Notes: generated from the sequence alone by a model not told the origin. Positions 1-5,871 are shown, counted from the stretch's first letter. The stretch is 9,126 bases of DNA from Candidatus Woesearchaeota archaeon (GCA_003648985.1 QMQQ01000021.1:1-9126), one strand, 5' to 3'. Translations and numbers: made by a program.

Positions 1-2680
1 ACTCCACCCAAACTCCAACCTTTCCTGGCAAGGCTTTCTTTGCTAGTTCGTAGTTTATTTCTTTTATGTGTTCTGCTTTTTTTAGTTCTATTTTGCAGTT
101 GAATTCTTTTTCAAGTGCATCTTGAGCTTCTGCAACTACCTCTATTTCTCTATCACGATCAACAAACGTCTTTGGCAGCAAAGTTCTTCTCTTCATCAAT
201 CTCGGAACAAGAGCTTTAATTTCATCATCATGCTTTCCGTCAAGCAACTCAGCTATAATCTTTCCAACATCATGCTCACCAGCATCAAGCAATTCAATCA
301 ACCTCTTAACCATAGAATACTTCCATTCCTCAGCAAAAACAAGCACAATCTTCTTTGGCTTTTCAACCTTTGCAAGCTTCAAAATCCTGTGTATATCACC
401 GACAGTTTCCCCAATCATCTCATCCAACTGATCAGCAAGAGGATCAATCAGGCTGCTATCATACTTAGGCCAAGCAGCCAAACTAACAAATCCTTCCTTT
501 CCAAGCTTCTCCCACATTTCCTCAGCAAGATGCGGAGCAAAAGGACTGATCAGCAACGTAACCTTTTCAAGCAGATCCTTCCAAATAGCACCATTAACAG
601 TACCGCTATCAGCATACCTGTAAGCAAAACTAACCAGTTCCATTATCCTCGCTATAGCTATGCTGCTCTTATGTTCTTCTATCAGCTCAGTAACCTCTTT
701 TATCGTCTTATGCAGCTTGCTGAGAACAGCTTTATCCTTATGCAGCAATTCTTCCTTTTCCTCAACTTTAAGCTCAATCAAACCATAAACCTTTTTCAAA
801 AACCTGCTGATAGCTTCAATACCGGCATCGCTCCATTCAAGCTCTTTCTCAGGCAGAGCAACAAACATAATAAAAGTCCTCAATACATCAACTCCAACCT
901 TGCTGATAACATCCCTAGGATCAACAACATTTCCTCTGCTTTTACTCATAGCAGCACCGTCCTTCAAAACCATTCCCTGACAAAGCAAGTTCTTAAAAGG
1001 CTCATCAAAATCAAGCAAGCCGAGATCCCTCAAAGCCTTTGTAAAAAACCTTGCGTAAAGCAGGTGCATCACAGCATGCTCTATTCCGCCGATATACTGA
1101 TCCACAGGCATCCAGTACTTAACAGCATCCTTATCAAAAACCTCTTCAGCTTTAGGACTGCAGTAGCGCAGAAAATACCAGCTGCTATCAAAGAAAGTAT
1201 CCATTGTATCTGTTTCCCTTTTTGCAGCACCGCCGCATTTAGGACATTTCGTATTTACAAAACTCTCACTTGTTTCTAATGGATTTCCTTCACCAAAGAC
1301 CACATCCTTCGGCAGTAAAACAGGCAGTTCCTCATAAGGAACAGGAACAATACCGCATTTCTCGCAATAAACAACAGGAATAGGTGTTCCCCAGTAACGC
1401 TGCCTGCTAATCAACCAATCCCTGAGCTTATAATTAACAGTCCTCTTTCCAAAACCTTTTTCTTCAGCATACTTAGCAATCTCTTCCATTGCTTCCCTGT
1501 TATGCAATCCGTCAAAACCATCGCTATTCACCATAACACCATCATCTTCATAAGCCCTTGTCATCTTCTCTGGCTTTAACTCATAATCTTCTGGCGTTAT
1601 AACAACCTTTATCAGAATTCCATACTTTTTAGCAAACATGAAATCCCTTTGATCGTGTGCAGGAACAGCCATTATTGCTCCTGTTCCATAATCAGGCAGG
1701 ACGTAATCAGCAACCCATATCGGAACCTTTTCACCGTTAAACGGATTGATTGCATATCTTCCAATGAACATTCCGAACTTTTCCCTTTCTTCGCTTGTTC
1801 GTTCAGCAATACTCATCCTCTTTACCTCATTAACAAACCGCTTAACCTCATCTTCATATTTAGTTCCTTTAACCAGTTCCATCAACAACGGATGCTCAAC
1901 AGAAAGCACAAGAAAAGTAATTCCATAAACAGTATCAACCCTTGTTGTAAAAACACTTATCACGTGATCGCTATCAACAACCTTAAAATAAAGCTCAACT
2001 CCTTTGCTTTTACCAATCCAGTTTCTCTGCATTTCTTTAACCTGTTCGGGCCATCCGTCAAGCTTTTCAATATCATTAAGCAATTCATCAGCATAAGCGG
2101 TTATCTTCAAAAACCACTGATCAATAAATCTCTGCTCAACCTCTGCCTTGCAACGCCAACATCTCCCTTGAACGACCTGCTCATTTGCAAGAACAGTCTT
2201 ACAGCTTGGGCAATAGTTAGCAATAGATTTTTTCTTGTAGGCAAGACCCTTCTCAAGAAATTTCAAAAATATCCATTGATTCCATTTGTAGTAATCCGGC
2301 CTGCATGTAGCAATCATCCTGCTCCAATCATAGCTCAATCCAAGCAATTTTTGCTGTTCCATCATTGTTTTGATATTCTGCTCAGTCCATTCATCTGGCT
2401 TTACTCCGTGCTGAATAGCAGCATTCTCAGCAGGCAAACCAAAAGCATCATAACCCATCGGATAAAGAACATTAAATCCGTTCATTCTCTTGAATCTCGC
2501 AATAACATCTCCGATAACATAATTCCTTACATGGCCCATGTGCAAGCCAGCACCAGAAGGATAGGGAAACATCTCTAAGCAATAGAATTTCTTCTTCGAC
2601 AAAGCTTCCTTTACTTCAAATATCTTCTTCTCAGCCCATCTTCGCTGCCATTTCTCATGAATCTTAAGTAGGTCGATCAT
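1..2680 (-). CDS. leuS: Leucyl-tRNA synthetase, bacterial-type core with archaeal-like C-terminus (3' end cut by window)
   Basis: Class I synthetase that attaches leucine to tRNA-Leu and edits mischarged tRNA; cytosolic. The 893 visible residues start at ATG 2680 (MIDLLKIHEKW). Visible motifs are HMGH at 47-50, a zinc site C157/C160/C174/C177, CP1 editing residues TTRVDT at 245-250 and HDQRD at 342-346, the catalytic-domain DWLISRQRYWG, and AMSKS at 577-581 in place of KMSKS (the catalytic second lysine, K580, is kept). CP1 follows the zinc module, and the wording there (LANEQV, QRNWIG, YGTGAIMAVP) is that of bacterial LeuRS. From about residue 762 (DIHRILKLAKVEKPKKI) to the edge (KKALPGKVGVWVE), the sequence instead resembles the archaeal LeuRS C-terminal domain; the bacterial VQVNGK-type domain is absent. 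Probably only one or a few residues are missing at the C-terminus. No Shine-Dalgarno site precedes the start. Long open frames antisense to it are shadows. Confidence 0.97.
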   Translation of the reverse strand, partial: MIDLLKIHEKWQRRWAEKKIFEVKEALSKKKFYCLEMFPYPSGAGLHMGHVRNYVIGDVIARFKRMNGFNVLYPMGYDAFGLPAENAAIQHGVKPDEWTEQNIKTMMEQQKLLGLSYDWSRMIATCRPDYYKWNQWIFLKFLEKGLAYKKKSIANYCPSCKTVLANEQVVQGRCWRCKAEVEQRFIDQWFLKITAYADELLNDIEKLDGWPEQVKEMQRNWIGKSKGVELYFKVVDSDHVISVFTTRVDTVYGITFLVLSVEHPLLMELVKGTKYEDEVKRFVNEVKRMSIAERTSEEREKFGMFIGRYAINPFNGEKVPIWVADYVLPDYGTGAIMAVPAHDQRDFMFAKKYGILIKVVITPEDYELKPEKMTRAYEDDGVMVNSDGFDGLHNREAMEEIAKYAEEKGFGKRTVNYKLRDWLISRQRYWGTPIPVVYCEKCGIVPVPYEELPVLLPKDVVFGEGNPLETSESFVNTKCPKCGGAAKRETDTMDTFFDSSWYFLRYCSPKAEEVFDKDAVKYWMPVDQYIGGIEHAVMHLLYARFFTKALRDLGLLDFDEPFKNLLCQGMVLKDGAAMSKSRGNVVDPRDVISKVGVDVLRTFIMFVALPEKELEWSDAGIEAISRFLKKVYGLIELKVEEKEELLHKDKAVLSKLHKTIKEVTELIEEHKSSIAIARIMELVSFAYRYADSGTVNGAIWKDLLEKVTLLISPFAPHLAEEMWEKLGKEGFVSLAAWPKYDSSLIDPLADQLDEMIGETVGDIHRILKLAKVEKPKKIVLVFAEEWKYSMVKRLIELLDAGEHDVGKIIAELLDGKHDDEIKALVPRLMKRRTLLPKTFVDRDREIEVVAEAQDALEKEFNCKIELKKAEHIKEINYELAKKALPGKVGVWVE

Positions 2681-2766
2681 TTTTACGAAGTTTAGAAGCA
2701 GTTTGTTTTAAAATTTTCTGTGTAGTTAAGAAAATTTTTAAAAAAATTCGAAATGAAAAGAAATCT
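2681..2766. promoter_or_regulatory. Divergent promoter region between leuS and the 124-aa gene
   Basis: This AT-rich 86-bp gap separates two divergent genes. On the minus strand, a TTTTAAAA-like element near 2706-2718 lies about 25-30 nt before the leuS start, so leuS mRNA would have a leader of only a few bases. On the plus strand, the TTTTTAAAAA run near 2735-2744 lies about 26 nt before the ATG at 2767, which predicts a leaderless transcript. Neither start has a Shine-Dalgarno site, which agrees. TATA-like calls in such AT-rich sequence are weak, so the positions are tentative. Confidence 0.4.
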
Positions 2767-3141
2767 ATGCGTCTTCGCGGTAAATACATAGATCGTCACG
2801 GCGGAAGAGAGATTTTAGCAGACTACCGTACGATAGACGGAAAACATATCCAGATAATTGCAGGCGTCTTCTACGACACTGGAATTATTTATTGGCCAGG
2901 ATACAGAGATGGTTACAGGAAGAGAAGGTTCAAAAAATTCGGAATCCGCATTTTGGTCGATGGTGATAAAATAAAATTTTATTCGAATAATGAAATAGCC
3001 CAGGATGAAATCCCGTATTTCAGAAACAGACTTGAACAGCTTGTTAAAAATCAATTTACCTCAGATGAATTTCTCGAAGAACTTGATGTTCTGATTCAAA
3101 ATACTTTTACTCCAGAAGATCTCGGCTTTGAATTTGAATAA
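2767..3141 (+). CDS. Hypothetical 124-residue protein
   Basis: I do not recognise this protein. It starts at ATG 2767 (MRLRGKYIDRHGG) and ends at TAA 3139-3141. The N-terminal ~55 residues are strongly basic and rich in Arg, Tyr and Gly (YWPGYRDGYRKRRFKK). The middle looks like short beta strands (IRILVDGDKIKFYS), and the C-terminal third is acidic and probably helical (EFLEELDVLIQN, then EDLGFEFE). There is no signal peptide or membrane segment, so it should be cytosolic; the basic half could bind nucleic acid, but that is only a guess. Its use of CGT, CGC and ACG codons differs somewhat from its neighbours. It stands alone, divergent from leuS and convergent with the TrmB-like gene. A 79-codon open frame on the opposite strand is a shadow; this strand is preferred for its plausible protein composition and its upstream TATA-like element. 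Confidence 0.65.
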   Translation: MRLRGKYIDRHGGREILADYRTIDGKHIQIIAGVFYDTGIIYWPGYRDGYRKRRFKKFGIRILVDGDKIKFYSNNEIAQDEIPYFRNRLEQLVKNQFTSDEFLEELDVLIQNTFTPEDLGFEFE

Positions 3142-3199
3142 TTCTTGGTAATCGATTACCTAGGTATTTATAAACAATGGGAAATTCTATTACCAAGAA
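3142..3199. repeat. 11-bp inverted repeat enclosing a 14-bp palindrome
   Basis: The arm TTCTTGGTAAT at 3142-3152 is the exact reverse complement of ATTACCAAGAA at 3189-3199, with 36 bp between them. The left arm runs into a perfect 14-bp palindrome, GGTAATCGATTACC, at 3147-3160. The hexamer GGTAAT/ATTACC therefore occurs three times (3147, 3155 and 3189). The spacer holds an ATTTATAAAC TATA-like element. The structure fills the gap between two convergent genes. It could be a set of regulator binding half-sites, a processing or termination structure, or the remnant of a small element; the sequence does not decide between these. Confidence 0.7.
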
Positions 3200-3209
3200 G
3201 GGTCTTCTT
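3195..3209. repeat. 6-bp hairpin just beyond the TrmB-like stop codon
   Basis: AAGAAG (3195-3200) and CTTCTT (3204-3209) form a perfect 6-bp stem around the 3-nt loop GGT. On the minus strand it lies 4 nt after the TAG stop (3214-3216) of the TrmB-like gene. It shares bases 3195-3199 with the right arm of the larger inverted repeat, so in RNA the two foldings exclude each other. No long T-run follows on the minus strand, so it is not a clear archaeal terminator. Confidence 0.4.
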
Positions 3210-3213
3210 AAAT

Positions 3214-3918
3214 CTAAATCTCAGGTTTCTTGGCATGATCATAATAATTTTCAAGCAGCAAGCCCATCAGCTTAGCAAATGCTTTGTCTCTGATCAAAAC
3301 ACTAGCGTTTGATTTGATCAAACTAATCAACACAACTTTATCATCTCTTACAGAGATAGCAACACCTTGATTTGGAATACACTTAATTTCTTTATGCACC
3401 TTTAACCATCGCTTAATCCCTGCTTCAGTTTCTCTAGAACATCTCACAAGTTCCTTCACAACACCACCTTTCTTTAGAACCTCTCTATGCCCCCTTTCCC
3501 ATTCAGGCCTGTACTCCACAGTATATTTCACAGTTAAAATCTTCTTTTTAGCTTCTGGCATCTCCTTCAAAAGCTTGTAAAAGTTCTCTCTCCCCCTTGC
3601 TATAACAACAGGCTCTACCTCTCCTAACCTGTACAGCTTCTTCAGACGAGCAATTTCTTTCAAGCTCTTTTCCAACTCTTTAATTCTCTCTTTAACAAAG
3701 TGCTCCAATTTTTCAGGATCACTCGCAACAAAATAATTCCTCCGCTTCCCTGGAATAACCCTAATTAAACCCTTCCTTTCCAGCGAGTAAAGAACCTCAT
3801 AGACTTTATTATATGGAACTAAGCTTTCTCTACTTATTTCGTTCGCAGTCGCCTTTTTTAACTTTACAACCGCCTCAAAAACCCGTGCTTCTCTTCTGCC
3901 AAGACCAAAAAATGGCAT
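3214..3918 (-). CDS. TrmB-family winged-helix transcriptional regulator
   Basis: A 234-residue DNA-binding protein. Residues 5-63 form a winged helix with the TrmB layout: LGRREARVFEAVV, ATANEISRESLVPYNKVYEV as the recognition region, LYSLERKGLIRVI, then a short wing ending RRNYF. Residues 68-98 are a charged amphipathic helix, probably a dimerising coiled coil (HFVKERIKELEKSLKEIARL). The rest (about 100-234) looks like the PLD-like effector/dimerisation domain found in many TrmB proteins, ending in strands such as DDKVVLISLI. It is shorter than the ~340-residue sugar-sensing TrmB regulators, so the ligand, if any, cannot be inferred. The start at ATG 3918 lies about 31 nt from a TATA core, so the leader would be about 5 nt. 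A 12-bp palindrome sits between TATA and start, which suggests autoregulation. The gene is divergent from the 3995-5661 cassette and may control it. Confidence 0.85.
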   Translation of the reverse strand: MPFFGLGRREARVFEAVVKLKKATANEISRESLVPYNKVYEVLYSLERKGLIRVIPGKRRNYFVASDPEKLEHFVKERIKELEKSLKEIARLKKLYRLGEVEPVVIARGRENFYKLLKEMPEAKKKILTVKYTVEYRPEWERGHREVLKKGGVVKELVRCSRETEAGIKRWLKVHKEIKCIPNQGVAISVRDDKVVLISLIKSNASVLIRDKAFAKLMGLLLENYYDHAKKPEI

Positions 3919-3923
3919 TTTAC

Positions 3924-3935
3924 CCCCTATAGGGG
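3924..3935. promoter_or_regulatory. 12-bp palindromic operator candidate, CCCCTATAGGGG
   Basis: This perfect palindrome lies 6-17 bp upstream of the TrmB-like start codon. It falls between the TATA core at 3947-3952 and the expected transcription start near 3923. Its GC-rich arms stand out in AT-rich surroundings. A dimeric regulator bound here would block transcription initiation, so autorepression by the adjacent TrmB-like protein is the natural reading, though not demonstrated. Confidence 0.6.
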
Positions 3936-3943
3936 TAGATTAA

Positions 3944-3954
3944 GTTTATATAAC
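3944..3954. promoter_or_regulatory. Symmetric TATA element shared by divergent genes
   Basis: GTTTATATAAC contains the self-complementary core TATATA at 3947-3952 and can be read as a TATA box on either strand. On the minus strand its centre is 31 nt from the TrmB-like ATG, giving a near-leaderless mRNA. On the plus strand its centre is about 45 nt from ATG 3995, giving a leader of roughly 19 nt. It is the only clear TATA box in the 76-bp gap, so both genes may use it. Confidence 0.55.
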
Positions 3955-3973
3955 TTTTTCACTCCGAAAAAGT
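3953..3973. repeat. 8-bp inverted repeat on the cassette side of the promoter
   Basis: ACTTTTTC (3953-3960) is the exact reverse complement of GAAAAAGT (3966-3973), with a 5-bp spacer ACTCC. It lies immediately downstream of the shared TATA box in the plus direction, just before the expected start near 3976. It mirrors the position of the CCCCTATAGGGG palindrome on the other side. It is probably a protein binding site acting on DNA, because most of it would not be transcribed. Confidence 0.5.
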
Positions 3974-3994
3974 GGTAAAATCGTAGAAACAAAA

Positions 3995-4684
3995 ATGGAG
4001 ACCAAAAGAAAAACCCAACTATTAGGCATAATAAGAAATGTAGTATTAAACGCTTCTGAAAAATGTCTATTTCTATTTATAGGAATTCTTACTAAAAACT
4101 TTAAACACGATATTGATCTACTGTTCCTTGCGAATCCAAATGAGAGTCCTACACATATTTTGAAAGCCTTTGACGCTATCTTGGTCAGAATCAAGGATAA
4201 GTTCAAGCGCATCAATATCCGAACCGTATTTTTCAATACTTTTTATCACCAGTCTGAAATTTCATACATCTCAAAATACAAACCGGGAAACCATATCTTA
4301 ATCCACGCTTTACTATTCTTTGATACCAGAACAATGCATAAAGTAACCCCTTACGGATTCGTTGAAAATATAGCCAAAGTAGCAGACCATATACACGGCA
4401 ACCCCAATGTATTACTTGAGATCCAGAGCAATCCTCGGTTAAAATTCGGACATGTAATATTAGCAAGAAATTTTGTTTTCAATTCAAACCTGCCTTTAGA
4501 CTTTGTAAAACAAAAAACATCATTTATACTCTCATACGTCCTAAAGTGGTGGCACCCGCGGGGAAGAGAGGTCTTCAATTCGTTAAAAAACAAGTTTAAA
4601 CGGGCTAAAACAGAACAAGAACTAAAACGTATCTATTTCTACATATCAGAGGAAATCGAGAAATCAAATATCACAAATCCTTAA
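3995..4684 (+). CDS. Uncharacterised 229-residue protein with a weak nucleotidyltransferase-like signature
   Basis: First gene of a three-gene plus-strand cassette. Residues 24-44 (CLFLFIGILTKNFKHDIDLLF) have the pattern strand - G - basic loop - D39-x-D41 - hydrophobic strand. This recalls the GS...DxD active-site region of small nucleotidyltransferases, but the usual Gly-Ser pair is Gly-Ile (G30-I31) and a third acidic residue cannot be placed with confidence. A strand-rich middle (IRTVFFNTFYHQSEISYIS, HILIHALLFFD) follows. The C-terminus has a WWHPRG motif and an amphipathic helix (KTEQELKRIYFYISEEIE, 205-222) that resembles the 49-residue protein encoded just downstream. There is no signal peptide or clear membrane span. 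The start at ATG 3995 has no Shine-Dalgarno site; the stop lies 12 nt before the next gene. Treat the enzyme assignment as a hypothesis; an unrecognised family is equally possible. Confidence 0.8.
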   Translation: METKRKTQLLGIIRNVVLNASEKCLFLFIGILTKNFKHDIDLLFLANPNESPTHILKAFDAILVRIKDKFKRINIRTVFFNTFYHQSEISYISKYKPGNHILIHALLFFDTRTMHKVTPYGFVENIAKVADHIHGNPNVLLEIQSNPRLKFGHVILARNFVFNSNLPLDFVKQKTSFILSYVLKWWHPRGREVFNSLKNKFKRAKTEQELKRIYFYISEEIEKSNITNP

Positions 4685-4696
4685 TTAATTAACTGA

Positions 4697-4846
4697 ATGT
4701 TGAAAAGAAAAATTGATCATTTTAAAATAAAATCATTAAGTTTACGCAACCACGACAAAGAAAAGCTTAAAAATCTATTAGCTAATCTGAAAACAGAAAA
4801 AGACTGCAGAACACTCTATTATTATCTTTCCAAAAGAATGGAATGA
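4697..4846 (+). CDS. 49-residue protein coupled to the E1-like gene
   Basis: A small gene starting MLKRKIDHFK and ending YYYLSKRME. Its TGA stop overlaps the next gene's start as ATGA (4843-4846), which is the arrangement of translationally coupled genes and the main reason to believe it is real. Residues 24-49 align with residues 197-222 of the preceding protein: both have LKN, then KTE, then an aromatic Y-[FY]-Y-[IL]-S core and a final E. It therefore looks like a stand-alone copy of that C-terminal helical domain. It is highly basic and predicted helical, with no C-terminal Gly-Gly, so it is not an obvious ubiquitin-like or ThiS-like substrate. It may be an adaptor, a partner of the first protein, or a peptide substrate of the E1-like enzyme as in MccB-type systems; none of these is shown. 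Confidence 0.65.
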   Translation: MLKRKIDHFKIKSLSLRNHDKEKLKNLLANLKTEKDCRTLYYYLSKRME

Positions 4847-5661
4847 AAATGAGTTACAAGGACCTATTTGACAGACATTACCATCTGATCGGAAAATCAC
4901 ACAACAAAGTCAGAAACCTAAAAGTAGCTATAGCAGGCCTCGGAGGTAGTGGAAGCACAGCAGCCACAGCTATTGTTAAAATGGGTTTCACAAACATTAT
5001 TCTCAGCGACTTCGACATAGTAGAACCAGTAAATGTTGCCAATCAGTCTTACAACCACGATCAAGTCGGAAAAAAGAAAACTGAAGCTCTTAAAGAAAAC
5101 TTGCTTAAAATAAATCCTTTCATAAAGATCACCCTCTTTGAAGGAATATCTGAAAAAAATGTAGATGAATTCGTAAAAAACGCAGACATCGTAATTGATG
5201 CAATGGATAGTTACAGAGCAAAAGTTATACTAAGTAGAGCATTAAAACGACACAAAAAATGGTGCATTCACATTTCATCCTATGGATGGAGAGCATCTCT
5301 AACATGCATTCCTCCAACAAAATCTTACGAAGAGCTTTTCTCTTTACCATCCTTAGGAAGACCCATCTCAGAGGTCAGCGATGAAGAATTCGCTGAACAC
5401 AGGAAAAAAATAGTAAAGATCATCGGAAAAAACATGTATCCTAAAAACATTTTCAAAGAACTAGCAAAACTGAAACATCCACTTTTCAACCTGTATCCAT
5501 CAGGAATGCTCTCTGGCATTCTTGCAGCCTTTGAAACATACAAATTCGCAATAGGAAAGAAAAACAAAATGATTGTCATTCCTCGATTCCTTAAAATAGA
5601 CTTAATGTTCAACAAATATCAGTTAAGTAACTTCAAAAGCAAAATAAAGAATAAAAAATAA
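4843..5661 (+). CDS. E1/ThiF-like (MoeB/HesA superfamily) adenylyltransferase-fold protein, divergent
   Basis: A 272-residue Rossmann-type protein of the E1-like superfamily. Members activate the C-terminus of ubiquitin-like, sulfur-carrier or peptide substrates, or of a tRNA-linked carboxylate, by adenylation. It shows the nucleotide loop GLGGSGS (32-38), the acidic strand end SDFDIVEPVN (D56, E61, N64), Q68, K79 in VGKKKTEAL, INP (90-92), and DAMDSYRAK (119-127, with D122 at the usual metal-binding position). The Arg normally found before Gln in the N-x-x-R-Q segment is replaced by A66-N67-Q68, and the N-terminal RQ arginine position appears to be H14. There is no CxxC zinc pair and no cysteine in the usual crossover-loop position. 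The C-terminus ends in a Lys-rich tail that overlaps the rpoN termination signal. ATG 4843 was chosen for the ATGA overlap with the previous gene; ATG 4849 is possible. The substrate is unknown. Confidence 0.85.
   Translation: MKMSYKDLFDRHYHLIGKSHNKVRNLKVAIAGLGGSGSTAATAIVKMGFTNIILSDFDIVEPVNVANQSYNHDQVGKKKTEALKENLLKINPFIKITLFEGISEKNVDEFVKNADIVIDAMDSYRAKVILSRALKRHKKWCIHISSYGWRASLTCIPPTKSYEELFSLPSLGRPISEVSDEEFAEHRKKIVKIIGKNMYPKNIFKELAKLKHPLFNLYPSGMLSGILAAFETYKFAIGKKNKMIVIPRFLKIDLMFNKYQLSNFKSKIKNKK
5640..5661 (-). terminator. Oligo-T termination signal after rpoN
   Basis: Read on the minus strand, the bases directly after the rpoN stop are TTATTTTTTATTCTTTATTT, a U-rich stretch of the kind that terminates archaeal RNA polymerase without a hairpin. 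It lies inside the last codons of the convergent E1-like gene and explains that protein's Lys/Asn-rich tail. The plus strand has no matching T-run after the E1-like stop. Confidence 0.45.
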
Positions 5662-5859
5662 TTAACTCTTCTTAAACCTTCCGACAGCATCAATCAAATC
5701 AACATGCCCCATAAATAAAGCTCTGCAGCAATATCTTTTCAAACCCAAATCATCCAAAACCTTTTTTCTGCTTTCACCAGCCTCAACTCTTCTCTTAAAT
5801 TCTTCCCATAAATGAGCAACAGGTTTTCCACAGCTAAAACATCTTATCGGAATCATCAT
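5662..5859 (-). CDS. rpoN: DNA-directed RNA polymerase subunit N (Rpb10 homologue)
   Basis: A 65-residue zinc-bundle subunit that helps join subunits D and L to the large subunits in the polymerase assembly platform. It has the family pattern PIRCFSCGKP with C7 and C10, the paired C44-C45 (YCCR), and a C-terminal HVDLID motif. The length is normal for the family. Two ATGs stand in tandem; the first (5857-5859) is chosen because GAGGTG lies 8 nt upstream of it. It follows S9 after 12 nt and is the last gene of the operon here. RpoK, which often follows in archaea, is not adjacent. Its stop codon directly abuts that of the convergent E1-like gene. This is not the bacterial sigma-54 gene that shares the symbol. 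Confidence 0.96.
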   Translation of the reverse strand: MMIPIRCFSCGKPVAHLWEEFKRRVEAGESRKKVLDDLGLKRYCCRALFMGHVDLIDAVGRFKKS

Positions 5860-5871
5860 TTTTAAAACACC

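Noticed and set aside
122..1279. A 385-codon open frame on the plus strand
   Set aside because: It is antisense to the conserved 3' half of leuS, is Ser/Asn/Phe/Ile-rich and resembles no protein; leuS codon bias leaves few stops in this frame.
1649..2578. A 309-codon open frame on the plus strand (and a 60-codon one inside it)
   Set aside because: It is antisense to the leuS catalytic and editing domains, with low-complexity composition; a shadow of leuS.
3177..3275. A 32-codon plus-strand frame (MGNSITKKG) after a TATA-like element
   Set aside because: It lies mostly antisense to the end of the TrmB-like gene, starts inside an inverted repeat arm region and has no ribosome binding site or recognisable sequence.
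3946..4593. Minus-strand open frames of 77-96 codons opposite the 229-residue gene
   Set aside because: They overlap each other and the promoter region, have shadow-like composition, and the plus-strand gene fits an operon with the two genes that follow.
4843..5661. Standard assignment of the E1-like protein as ThiF, MoeB or TcdA
   Set aside because: The zinc cysteines, the usual arginines and any adjacent ThiS/MoaD-like partner are missing, so a specific gene name would be a guess.
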